A stretch of DNA of 64,000 nucleotides from contig NC_059075.1 of NCBI RefSeq assembly GCF_020497125.1, forward strand, positions 60,221,321-60,285,320, written 5' to 3'. The translations under genes were made by a program, and so were the position numbers. The notes under the pieces were generated by a model. The model searched no databases. It saw only the letters and a list, made by a program, of their open reading frames with translations, and was not told the DNA's origin. Within the stretch, counting starts at the first letter, position 1; every line of letters begins with the position of its first letter. This document shows, piece by piece, positions 10,356 through 22,900 of the stretch. The DNA comes from Mauremys mutica (lineage: Eukaryota; Chordata; Testudines; Geoemydidae).

Positions 10356-13200
10356 CTGGTTAGTCGCTGTCTACTGAGCGCACCGCCCGGGACCTGCCCC
10401 TCACTGCGCGCCCCTCCTGGGTGCGAGCGCGGAGGGAGGGAGGTGGGAAGAGAGCTGGAAACTGTCCAGCCCTCTCAGGGCCTTGCACTTTCCCTTGGCC
10501 AGTGGGACACACGTGTTGTTTCCCAATGGGATGTTTTTATACCCGAGTGACGTGTTGTTTTGCACTTCGCTGCAGGTGGTAAAGGTGGTGGGTGGACCAA
10601 AACTCTTCAGATAAGTCAAGGGGCAGGAGCTTTAAAACAGCAGAGAGCAGCATTTACAGCTTAATTTGGTATTTGAATAGTGAATTTTTAAAAGATCCTT
10701 ATATGGCTAACTTTTACACTAGAACCTCTGACTTAAATACCTCGGGAATGGAGGTTTTTCATAACTCTGAAATGTTCCTAACTCTGAACAAACCCTTATG
10801 GTGGTTCTTTCAAAAGTTTACAACTGATATTGACTTAATACAGCTTTGAAACTTTATTACATAGAAAAAAATGCTGCTTTCTCTTTACTTTTAGTAGTTT
10901 ACGTTTAACACAGTACTGTGCTGTATTTGCTTTTTTAATCTCTGCTGATGTCTGACTGTGTACTTCTGGTTCCAAATGAGGTGTGTTGATGACTAGTCAG
11001 TTCGTAACGCCAAACTTCTACTGTAATAACTTGCAACTGAACATGCTCTGATTCTTATATGCATACAATTATTGTGTAATTAAGCAACCTATAGTTAGGT
11101 GGAGAACACTAGGTAATAGTCAGCAATATTCTGGGGGACTCGTCTGACAAATTAGTAGGTTACATATTGGCTTGAATCCCTGCTGTTGCTTTCTGTTATC
11201 CCATTCCAATGTTGCCATGTGTTCTCCAGGTGCACCATTTAAAACTAACAAACTTTTGATTAATATTAAAGAGAATATTTTTAATTATTTTAAGTTCTGT
11301 AAAGAGATGTAAAAAGGTTTTTATCACTTAAGTATGGAGTAGTTTGACACATATGCACCCTTGCCTTAAGGTTTTCTCCTTTAGGAGAATTACCACAGTC
11401 TATTAAATTCTCAACTCCACAATGCAACAGCATGTATAGTTATGCAAGTTAAAATAAGTGAGGTAATGAAATAGTTTGTGATCTGAAGATTCATTGCTTG
11501 TAGGGGTATAGACAACATTTCCTCCCCTGTCCCTAATGCACAGCATTGCACAGTTGATTGGGGGTGCATTTAAGGGATCTTGTCTTGAAGAAACCAGTTT
11601 TGGCCTTTGCTGTGGTCAGATACCACCAGATCAGATGGAGTCAGTGGTCTGATCTTATTCCCATCTGGGGAATGGTTGCTTTTTCACATTGACTTCAACT
11701 ATAATTGTACTGAGAGTGAATCCTTAATTCTGATGTACATGTCACAGTGGGACTTCCCTCAGCCTTCTCCCATCTGATTATCTCTAACATCTTTTAAAAC
11801 CAGTGGGCCAGGGGAGAGAAAATCTCTCAGCTGAACAAATGCTAGTCAGCTCTCATATTGAAAGTAAAATTTTAAAACTGAAAATAAATAATCTACCTCC
11901 GCTTATAATATTTTTGTGATTAGTTTCACTATTACTCGGTATTCAGATCTTGTTGCTTATAGAGCTTTCTCATAATTGACAGATTAGTGTGATTTCCAGT
12001 TGAAAGGCTTTTGCATATGTGATTTCTGCAGAACCAGTAAAATCTTTATGGCAAAAGGAACAACTGAAAATATTAATAATCTCTAGAAATCCTGTATGGG
12101 TGTCAATATTCTTTCATTATAATGAGTTTCAGGCAGAGGTAACCTGGAGTTACCTAGATATAAGAAGTCACAAAAGTAATTATTTCTTTTACTTGTCTGT
12201 GATAAATCCTGTAAAACCTAGAGATAGGTTATAAGATTTTATTTAAAACAACTCATGATCTTGTGTGAGGCTATTCTTGCTGTAAGGGGAAAAAGTGGTC
12301 TTTGAAGGGTTTGATGTTCTGTGAGGGAGCTTGACTCTAAAGATGTCCTTGGATAAAAGGCTATAGATGTGCAAAATATCCTCTTCCAATGGCCATGACC
12401 TTGGAGTTCTGGGTCATCCTTCTGCCACTCATGGTATAACCTGGAGAGAGTAATGGTCTCTCTTTGAGGTGAGAAGGGAATTCCTCTCTCACTTTCTTAG
12501 AGGAAGGTGTCCTGGAAGACTAAACTTGTCTCTGGATGGGCAATAAAGTAATATGTCAAGGAATGTATAGTGGACATGGAGAATTTGTTACTAGCTCAAC
12601 ACTATTTGTAACTTTCATTTTTAACAGGATCCTGCAGAAAGCCCTTTTTGGGGGTGGGGGCAAAGTTGGGCATTCCTGTTGCCTTTCCCAGCATTCTGGG
12701 TCAGACCAAGGTAGAAAGCCATGTTTTAGCTTTCTCTTTGCTTTTTCCATCTCTTACTTGACTGCCTGTCACTTCCTTTTCATCATTAAGTTTGCATATG
12801 TAAATCACATTGGCCATGAAAGTAACTATAGGTGAGTAACTATAGAGACCCTATGGTTTAAATCTGGTTTCCCTTTGCTTTGAGGGCAGGGAATGGGAAT
12901 GACTGACGGGTACAGAAGGCTGTATGTAATTGTGATTGAGAAGTACAGGGATGTAAAGGTTATTCCCCCTTATTAAATGTACAGATAGTAGAAGGTTTCA
13001 GAGAGATGAAAATCCACCCTGCCAGAGACTCCACATCTACCTAGCAGCCACCTGTAATGTAAAATTTGGAGACTCAAGGCTGCCATCTTTAATGTCTTCC
13101 ATCAATCCATACACCAGTAGCATTAGATCCACTTAAACTAAAAGCTGGGCAACTGATATTTTGCAAACTGTTGTGGCGCATGGGAGAAAAAAATCAAAAT
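10356..13200. other. Presumed PCMTL 5' intron, no recognised feature
   Basis: I see no exon, RNA gene or clear repeat boundary in this AT-rich stretch. If the non-coding exon ending at 9326 belongs to PCMTL, this is intron sequence. Confidence 0.5.
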
Positions 13201-13209
13201 CAGGATGAT

Positions 13210-14720
13210 GTGTGTCTGAATTAGCTGGGGGTTCGTTCAAGCTTGGTATTGCGTGAGGAAAAGACAGGCAGGACCAGGGTAACACTGAAAAGCCAAGTGG
13301 CTGCGTTTATTTAAGGGATAATTACAACTTGGGCTGGGGGAGTAGGCAACTTTGGCTGGGATGGTATCAAAAGTACAAACACACCCCAAAACACAGTAAT
13401 AATACACTGTATACTGCTCACCACACCACACCAAATAGGCAGACACACCAATCACACAGATAGGAATCGGGTTCGTCAGGGCGGTGCCCGGTGCAAACAC
13501 AGAAAAGAGACCCACGGGCCACTGCCTCAGCCACCCTTGCTTTCACACAGAGGGTAAACCCAGAGTGTGGTGCGGCTGCAGCTGGGCAGATTCCACTCAC
13601 TCAGACCGCGGGGACTGGACCCCCTTGGTCAGCTACCCTCTAAGTAGAGGCAGCTCCCCAGTTAAACACACACACACTGGACACAGACAGAGCAGTGATT
13701 CAAACACATAAAGCAGTTTGCAATTAACAATTCAATAACAAAGAGAACAATAATACAAGCTAGCTAAACAATTGTGCAATCCTGAGCTCACTAATACGAT
13801 CCTGATATTCTGAGTAGATATTTGGTACCAAGTTAAGGAAGGGAACAAATAAGAGGCTAAATAAGTTAACTGACAGATATCAAAAAGCAAATACCGCACT
13901 CCAGGCGCAGCTGACCAGCAGAGCAGACACCAGAAGCATGACGAGTTGATGGAAATGGATCCAAAATGACACGACACGAGCTAGCAATACCGGGAGGAGA
14001 CCCTGGCTGAAAGGTTGATCCGGTCCTTCAGCTGACACGCGGATACTCCACACGAACACGAGCTAGCTATTACCGGGAGGAGACCCTGGCCAAAAGGTTG
14101 ATCAGGTCCTTCGGCTAACGCGCGGATACTCCACCAAAAAGAAAATGGTCAAGACAAGATTTTCTGGGGGGAAACCTAGTTTTATTGAAAGGTCTCACTC
14201 CCTCGTGTCAGCATCTGATTGGCTCCCTGGTCCCTCCTCCCTTCAGGATTTGAGCTGTTGCCACCCCACGTCGGAAGGATTTGCACACGGCACACTGGAG
14301 TATCTGGGCAGAATCAGGTCTCTGTATACAGTACTCTGGAGTTGCTGGGCAGAACCAGCCTGACCTCCAGACGACCGGGCCCAAAAAGAGCGGGAAAAAT
14401 GCACACAGCACCAAAATGTTGCACACGACACTACAAGTTGCTGGGCAGGATCAGGTCTCTGCACACGGCACCAGCCTGACCCTTAGATGACCCAGTAAAA
14501 AAAAAGAAAAGCATACACAACCAGTGTTGCTGGGCAGGATAGCATCTCTGCCCTTTAACAAGAACTTGGTCCAACATGGAGGCTGTCTTGTCCTTTTAAC
14601 AGGTTCAAGATGGCCGTGGACCGACAAGTGGCCATACATAGCCATAACTATGAATCGGATTGCAACAATGTGGTGGTATTTTAGTGACAATAGATGTTTG
14701 AGCTCCAGTACCCTGGTCAA
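13210..14720 (-). repeat. LTR-like composite repeat with internal tandem units
   Basis: Two minus-strand AATAAA-containing blocks look like LTR R/U5 ends ('AATAAACGCAGCCACTTGG' near 13300-13320 and 'CAATAAAACTAGG' near 14175-14187). Between them a unit of about 80 bp repeats (13975-14050 and 14057-14133, both containing 'ACCGGGAGGAGACCCTGGC'). Further right, 'CTGGGCAGRAYCAG' recurs near 14304, 14343, 14440 and 14527. Coding regions and clean ends were not found, so the family is unknown. Confidence 0.4.
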
Positions 14721-14779
14721 ACTCCTATTTATCTAGCTTATGTCTTTTCTCGTAGGTTCCCTCTGCAGCTTTGGTTGGA

Positions 14780-15240
14780 TTCATTCTTTACTTCATGTCC
14801 TAAAGTGGTGTGTGCCTGTGACATTACACAGGATACAATCCAGACTGTTGAACAGCTGTCTCCCCTCAATTCTCCAGCCTGAGGTGTCTTTTATACTGCT
14901 CTGCTGTGAAAGCAACCACTCCTGGTCTGCCCACACATATATTCCCAGCTATATTATACGAGTGCTATGGCCAGTGACTCTTGAATTACACTGCAGAGCA
15001 ACACCAGCAAATTCCCAGTCCGAGACTTTTCCCTGGAAATGGGCATCTTGTACTGCCCAACCCTCTCCTGGATAATACAAGCTCATATGAAGTCTGTCAT
15101 TTTATTAATAGAAAATGATATGCACAAATCCTGTTATCCCAAGTGAAGTTTCCTAAACACCTCAATCCAAGCATACTGATTTAGATAAAACAATAAAACA
15201 AGTTTATTAACTACAGAAAGACTAAGTGACTACAAGAAAT
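14780..15240. repeat. LTR-like interspersed repeat, related to 38590-39009
   Basis: The section contains 'ACAAGCTCATA', 'CTGATTTAGATAAAACA' and 'AGTTTATTAACTACAG', which recur in the same order in the RPUSD2 intron copy. It looks like an old solitary LTR; ends are not determined. Confidence 0.4.
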
Positions 15241-16753
15241 GAGGCATAAAAATTGTAATTGGATTCAAATAAATTATTATCCAATTATGACAAAATTTAG
15301 CATAGTCTTGGAAAAAGGAATGAACATAAGGGTATAGACTGTCACAGTGGCATTGTTGTATATTGTTACACAGGATGATAGGGGGTTTAAGGTGTAGTTC
15401 TACTCTAAAAGGTTACTGAAATAACACTGTGGGTTTCTTGTTTGTCTTGATTAATTCTGCATCAAATGTGCTTAACTTACAGGTAAGAGTCTCTTCCAAC
15501 ACCCAGTCCTGTAAACTGAGCCTAGGCTCTGACAATCAATCTGGGGTTTTTCCATCTTGCACATCATCACTAGCAAAAATAGCTCTGCAGGCCAAATTAA
15601 GCTCAGTGACATCTGTGCTCTACATTGAAGGGGAAGGGATTGCACAAGCGTTGCTACCTCACAGGCATCATTACAGCAGAATCTGAAGACTGTAGAACTG
15701 CACTCATATTACCGGCTGGAAGTTAGAAAAAAAATTCTAGTGCTTACCATGGAACAGGAACTTCAGCACGCTCTCCCATAGCTGTGTTGGCTTTGAGAGG
15801 CTAAAAGGATTACAAGCTAATAAAAACTTATGTGCTGACTCTAATGATAAAAAAATACAATAAAACTGACCACATATTCACAAGGAGTAAGAAAATGCCG
15901 TTACACTCTTCAAAGCAGACCTGTACTTGAAGTAGCGCCCCAGTATCAGGGGACTGTTATAAAGCCCTTAAATGATATAGATTCCTCCCCACTTCCTTGA
16001 ATTTTGAGAAGCAATTTTTAGTTGCTGCAAAATATGTAGAAATGCAGGAACTGTGTTTATGTAATTATGGATGTCTGTAGCAATAGTGTTTAGTTTTTTC
16101 CTTCTTTAGACATTCAAGTTGTGTTTGTAATGTTGGTTAATTTCTTAATTTAAAAAATGAACTTAAGGGCTTATGTGAGTCCAGAGACATCTTCGTATCT
16201 TCGGAATGGGTGTCCTCAAAAACACAGTTCAGTGTTGGTCATAACACTGAGAAGTGTAGAAAAGTGGTAACTGGATACAGAACCTTCTATTTCTATACTG
16301 CTAGTTAGAATCCAGCCCAGGTTAGTGGTGACAGAAAGCTGTTGCCATGTATGTTTGGGCATCTGATTCTATATTCCCTGGGAATAAGTGTCCACATCAT
16401 ATGAACTATATCAGTTAGCCAACTGACAACTCTTCCTAAACTAAAGTACTTTTTTATGCATGGAGATGCTTTCTCTAGGTCCACATTAAGACATGTTGGC
16501 AGAGCAATATGAGGAATTCTTGCATTGCAGCAATCTGTGCTCTGTATGTTGTTTGGTCAGAGGTATTGATTCTTCAGGGTCGGTAATCAGGCACATCATG
16601 TAACATAAATTGTTTAATGGCTATCTCATTTTAATCTTGGCCATTTGTGATTTGGGAAGGATTTGAGTTTTGCTGGGTGTTATCCGAGCTTGTTTTAAAG
16701 TCTCTCTCTTTTCCCCCGTCCCTCTCTTTCTCTCCCCATGACTGGCATGCAAG
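15241..16753. other. Presumed PCMTL 5' intron, no recognised feature
   Basis: No gene or clear repeat is seen. The right end supplies a long polypyrimidine tract (about 16693-16737) and the acceptor 'ATGCAAG' ending at 16753 used by the first coding exon. Confidence 0.5.
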
Positions 16754-16901
16754 GTCTGGGAGGCCACTGTGCATTTCTGAGAGATGAGCCGTGTGTTGCA
16801 GTGTGCTATATTTACTGTGCTCATGGGACTGTTGCTCACAAGAACCATGGCCTGGACTTCAAGTGGGAAAACACATGCTGAGCTACTCAACAATCTTTAC
16901 A
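16754..16901 (+). other. PCMTL first coding exon with two in-frame start codons
   Basis: The acceptor AG ends at 16753. An in-frame TGA at 16778-16780 precedes ATG 16784, the first ATG of the exon. A second in-frame ATG at 16847 has a strong context (ACC before, G after) and matches the usual PCMT1 start 'MAW'. The 21 residues between them contain the hydrophobic run '[12 protein letters not shown]' bounded by arginines, like a signal peptide or membrane anchor. Leaky scanning could give both forms. The exon ends with donor A|GTGAGT. Confidence 0.8.
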
Positions 16902-19900
16902 GTGAGTACCACCAGCAGCCCCTCTTCAGGGCTCACACTTAAAGCTGCCGATGAAACTTCACAGCACTTTAACAGTTGTAGGTTTGATTTTCACATTTGA
17001 CTGAGTGGGATTGTAATCCATCATCCTAAAATGTCCTGCAATAGTTGTGGCACTTATCTTCACCCGCTTCAGAATCTCGATGTCACAGCCTGAAACTGTT
17101 CTGTTTCTGATCCTAAACAGGACACGATGCTAGGAAAACTAGCCCAAAGTCTCTCATATGTGTGTCTAATTTGAGAATATGCAAAACACCTGTTGTATGA
17201 TTCTGTAGACAATTACATAGAGCATAGAGAGACTGAAGCTGATATAACTGACTGTAAAAGTCAGTGCTCTATGCAGTTAACTCCAATGAGCGGTCTTGGG
17301 ACTAGAATAGTTATTGGTATTCCCACTACATTTTGGACAAATGATTTGGGTTGTAACTGTAATAGCTTTGAATTCCCCTGTTGCTAGAGCAACACAGTTG
17401 TTCTCTCAGCAGGAGTTACTGCAGGGAAATTAGAAATGAAGGAACTATGAACTTCTCTGCAGTCATTCTCCTTAACTTCATAATTTTACATCCTGCCAAG
17501 GTGCCTTAAATATGACCTGAAGAAACCACGTATGGGGGGGTAACAGTGTAAATAAATCTGTCCATTTAGTCCTTTGCCTCTTTGCTGAGACTGCCAAGTG
17601 TGGTGCTTGGTAATGCAGGCACTTGCCTGCTAGGAACTGATCTGAGATTGTCAACTCATTTGATGCAGGGCATCAAACTGCTATTGGAAGGTAGCTACTT
17701 TTACTCACTATTAACCTGGGATAGATCTGAACCACAAACCGGGAGGCAAACAAGTAGCTCTATTGCCTGTCCTTCACAAACCATTCACTGCCTCTGTCCA
17801 AACCTGAACATGTTACAGTACTAAATAGCTGAAATCTTTCTCTCCATCCTTTTTTTTAAGAAAATGGAGTGATTAAATCTCAACGGGTCTTGGATGTGTT
17901 ATTGGCCACAGATAGAGCCCACTACACCAAGTATTTCCCATACATGGATTCTCCTCAGTCAATAGGTAAGAAATTTGTAGCAGATTGACACTTTTATGGT
18001 ATGTGTAATGGCTGCACTAATCTCAGTGATGAACAATGGAGGGAAGACACAGGGTGAGTTTGTAGGTCTTGGTTTACTATGCTAGCAATTCTTGCCTATA
18101 TGGAATAGTGTCAAGAATGGGAAAGGGGAACAGTTCATGTGCACTCTTACTGCTGGCTCATCAAGAAGAGTATTCACATGGGTCTACTTGAGGGTTTCTT
18201 TGGGAGAAATAGAAAAAGGATCTGCCATTTGGAGTCTGGGAATGCTCAGATGTGATCACGGGGCCACTGTATTTGAAGAACAAAACTCTTTATGAAGTGT
18301 AGAAAGAACAAATGGTATGAAGATTAGCCCTGATCGTTGGTAGACCATTGTTTCTTGACACAAGGTATGTCTACATTTAGGGCAGTGTATGGTGTACTGA
18401 CACTGCATGTCCCGCTGGCATGGATATAAATAGCAGTGTAGATAGTGAGACATGACTTGAGCAAGTAGAGTGACCAATATGCCTGAACCCTAAGCTATAT
18501 ACCTTACCAGCTCTCTACATGCCCAAGGGCTGCCTCCTACGTCTACATGGCTGTTTTTAGCAGTGTAGTGTCCTGTTGCTGAAGCATTTCCCTGCTGTAG
18601 TGAAAGGCTCTGGCAGCTCCCCCACCCAAACTTTTCATTGCTGCATGTAGCTACACACTATAGTGACAAGTGTGGATACAGGCTGCAGTGAAAGCAGGTT
18701 GAAGCTACATGTGTACTGAGTATATACTACACACTGCTGTAAGTGTAAACAAGACAACAGATAGTTCAAAAAGCCATTGGTGTGAATTTCAGAAGTGCAG
18801 TGCACCCACAAATCCAGTTGACTTCAGTAGGAGTTGTGTTGTGCATATTCAGTACCTCATTTGTGAGCCAGAAAAGAGGAAAACCTTAAAACATCTGTAG
18901 ATTCAAAAATTAAATAGATAAATGCAAACAGTATAAACTCAAAGGAGAAAATAGTAAACAGTATTTCTGTATGCCCTGTGTAAAGTATTCAGTGCTCTCA
19001 GGAACTGGATTGTGATACTTAGCGCAAAAGCCTCCTTGAAATAACTTTTTCCTTCCACATGCAAAGTCAGAAAATGGGATTGATTGATTGATTGATTAAA
19101 AAGGATGGCTGGAAAATAAGAGCAAAAATCCTGACTCTGCAATATCATTCATGGCACCTATCACTTTGAATCATGAGGCATGTTTGAATGGGGGAGGGGA
19201 TGTTAGGGGAAATAAAAATTTTGGGTTAGGCAGTAGAATTCTTGTATTTGAAGGATGAAGCCATTTTGTGACTTGCTCATTCATGAATGTCCACATTAAC
19301 TGAATAATTTCCATGAAAATATTATGAATGGTACATATAACTGAGATGACTGCAGCTAAACACTACACCGGGGTGGCCAACCTGAGCCTGAGAAGGAGCC
19401 AGAATTTACCAATGTACATTGCCAGAGCGCCACAGTAATGTCAGCAGCCCCTCCATCAGATCCCCCCCTCCCACTCCCAGCACCTCCTGCCCACTGATCA
19501 GCGCCTCCCTCTCCCTCACCATGCCTCCTGCCCACCACAATCAGCTGTTTCATGGCATGCAGGAGGCTTGGGGGCGGGGGGGAGAGAAGGAGAAGTGAGG
19601 GCACGGCAGGCTCAGGGGAAGTGTCAAGAAGCTTGGGGAAGGGGTGAAGTGGGGTCAGGACCTGGGGCAGAGCCAGGGGTTCAGCAGTGAGCACCCCAGC
19701 ACATTAAAAAGTTTGCTCCTGTAGCTCCAGCCCCCGAGTCAGCACCTATGCAAGGAGCCGCATATTAACTTCCGAAGAGCCGCATGCGGCTCTGGAACCA
19801 CAGGTTGGCCACCCCAGCACTGCACCCACACTTTTGTTTTAGCTTTACTCCGTTCTATGAGACAGGTTTTTTTCCTAAGACACAAAGCATAGTAACCGTA

Positions 19901-22900
19901 GTGTACATTGATATTTCACTCATACATGCTCAGCCCTGAAAGCTTCCCTCGCAACTTCGTCTAAATCAACATTTCCAATAAACAACTGAAGCTGAAATCT
20001 CTCTCACTGAGGTATCTGAACACAGACATCTAAATTTCCTCCACACACATACATCTGTAGCACAGGCAGATACTGTTTGTAGCTTTTCTTCCTCCTCTCC
20101 TGAAATCTTGAGGGAGTGAACCTTGAATTATTATTATCCATTCTAAGACTTCTCCCTGCTGCCTCCACTACCACCTCTCTATTGATTTCTCTGACAACTT
20201 ATTTTCCTACACCAAGCATATTGAAATATGTTTGATTTTTTTTGGTCTTCTATTTTGAGCGTATCCACTTTGTGGCTTAATGCTAGACAATTTGTGGTAT
20301 TATAGTACTTAACTATTTTTTGTGGCTATTATGCCCCCCCGCACCCTTCCTTACAAACAAACTCATAACAGGTCAATTCTGTGCTCGGAATTCTTATTGA
20401 TTGGAGTGGCTGCAAAAGTGGGCTCTAAGCAACAGAAGAACTGTCTTGGTTGTGAATAAGCCTGAAAAGTTGTTGATTGGAATACTTAGGTGGTGATTGG
20501 AACAGTCAGGAGCTGAAATATTGCTCTTAGCTGCTTTGCTGTCATTAACACCCCCTAGAGGAGGTAGTTTAAGTCAGTACATTGCCTCAGATAGATGGGA
20601 GAACAGAAAAGGTTTGCATTATTGAAAGAAAAATAAAAACAGTTTAGAGGTGGTAATAGTAATTATACAGACATGGTCATAATTTCATATTACCTGTGTT
20701 TAACGGTCAGTGGTTTCTTTTCAGGATATAAGGCTACAATCAGTGCACCCCACATGGTAAGATAAACTTTCCATTCTATTCATAGACTTGGAGGGTAGCT
20801 TTAATTTAAAAGATGTAATAGCAAGTTGACGTAGGTCTTATATGCATGAGCATTGGACACTGCCTTGTACCGCATGTCATTTATTACTGGTGTCCTGTAC
20901 AACTGTGTGAAATACTTAGTTTTAAGGAAGGACAGTCAACCTTGAAAAATCAATTGTTAGCCTTATTAAGACAGAATTATTGTTTAAAGTGAAGTTTTCT
21001 ATTTTTTCAAGAGATCCTCTTCCTTCACAAGCCAGATATTTTCTGCTACACATTCCACTAATGAAATCCATATTCCTAACAACTTTCAAAGGTGCTGTCA
21101 TCAGAATGGTTTTACAAACTCAACATTGGGACATCACTGCATGGGAAGGAAAAAGTTCCATTTTTAAACATAATATGCTTGCACAATTAACACAATTCTC
21201 TCTGGAGAAACTGGGGGCATGAGAGAAATTATCATCTCTGTGTGAAAGTGTGCATCATATCATCTTGTTGGTGTTATCCCCATAGCATGCCCATGCTCTG
21301 GAGTTGCTGAAGGATCAGCTAGTGGAAGGAGCAAAGGCCCTGGATGTGGGATCAGGAAGTGGTTACCTCACAGCTTGCTTTGCAAGAATGGTGAGCAAAG
21401 TACATTATTTGCTTCTTTGCTTGAGATAAATATGAAGAAAAGTAATCTGCTTCTTAAAGCAAGCCTATTGTGGTTTTTCTCTCCAGATCAGCTTAAACAA
21501 GAGATAAATGTGATCCCTCCAGTCAGTATGAATATAAACAGATGGTGTATCTGCCAACAGAAGTACGATCTAGTAGACAAATTAACCCAGTATACACTGA
21601 AAAGGGAGTGAATTAAGTGCCATATACAGAAACGGTCTCTTTCTGACTTTCACTTGCTTTGTTGAACTTAAGAAACATACGCTACAGAAAATGACTTAAT
21701 GAAAGGAATTTCTGAAAATACTCTTAGAGCACTGGAAGACTGCCCATGACACTCTCCTACCAGGGAAATAGTCACATTTTCAAAAAGAAATCCTGACAAG
21801 GAAGGCTTTTGTTTCCTCTTCCTAATCTACCTTTAGCGGATGACTGCATCTTTCCTAATGAATGCTGATTAGTAATCCCCATAGACTGGGCTAGTCATCT
21901 TTCAGGTAGCTACCTGAAAGATGACTAGCCCAGTCTATGGGGATTACTAATCAGCATTCAACAAGAAGCAAGGGGTTTAAATTGCAGCAAGGGAGGTTTA
22001 GGATGGACTTTAGGAAAAGCTTCCTAACTCTCAGGGTGGTTAAGCACTGGAATACATTGCCTAGGGAGGTTGTGGAATCCTCATCATTGGAGATTTTTAA
22101 AGAGCAGGTTAGACTAACACCTATCAGAAATGGTCTAAATAATACTTAGTCCTGCCATGAGTGCAGGGGACTGGACTAGATGACCTCTTGAGGTCTCTTC
22201 CAGTCCTATGATTCTATAAACAGGATTACCCATCATTAAAACTAACTTGATACAGAATTTGCACCTCCTATTCAGATATTTCCCTAAAACAGATAATTCC
22301 CTGGAAATTCTCTCTAATCCTTCTACTGCAACAGTAAAACACCTGTACAATGCACAATCTCTATATGCACATGTCTGTTTTTCAGGTGGGTCCCACAGGG
22401 AAGGCAGTAGGCATAGAACATATTGAAGAGCTGGTCCATGAATCCATTAGAAATGTCAGAGAAGATGACCCAACTCTGCTCACTTCTGGCCGTCTGAAAC
22501 TTCTGGGTGAGCTCTGTAGCCCATGACCTTATTGTTTCATTCCTGTACCTGAATGCATTGTAGCCTGGCAGTGCTTAGCCCTTACTGTTTCTGGAGACCT
22601 GCCTCTCTCAGTGGTTGGCATAATTTTCTTTTTTTTCGGTAGTACTCAAGTGCTTGTCACAGAATTATTAATTAAGAAAGAAACTATATTTTTCTGTTGA
22701 ATAACTTAATTTCCACAGGTAAGTGCAAATTAAAGGTTAGGTGGCTAATAACACTGACTGAAGCCATATATAATGTAGGCAGGTGCCATTCAACTGATCC
22801 ATCTCCAAACAGCTCTGTCAATACAACTTTCTCCTTATGGGTATGCAACAACTCTTTTATTTCAGTACTAAGCCCCTCTTAAGTAAAGACTGCTGATAAT

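Noticed and set aside
9413..10550. Several long frames on both strands
   Set aside because: They lie in a CpG island and a GC-rich transposon, have no family resemblance and overlap each other in many frames.
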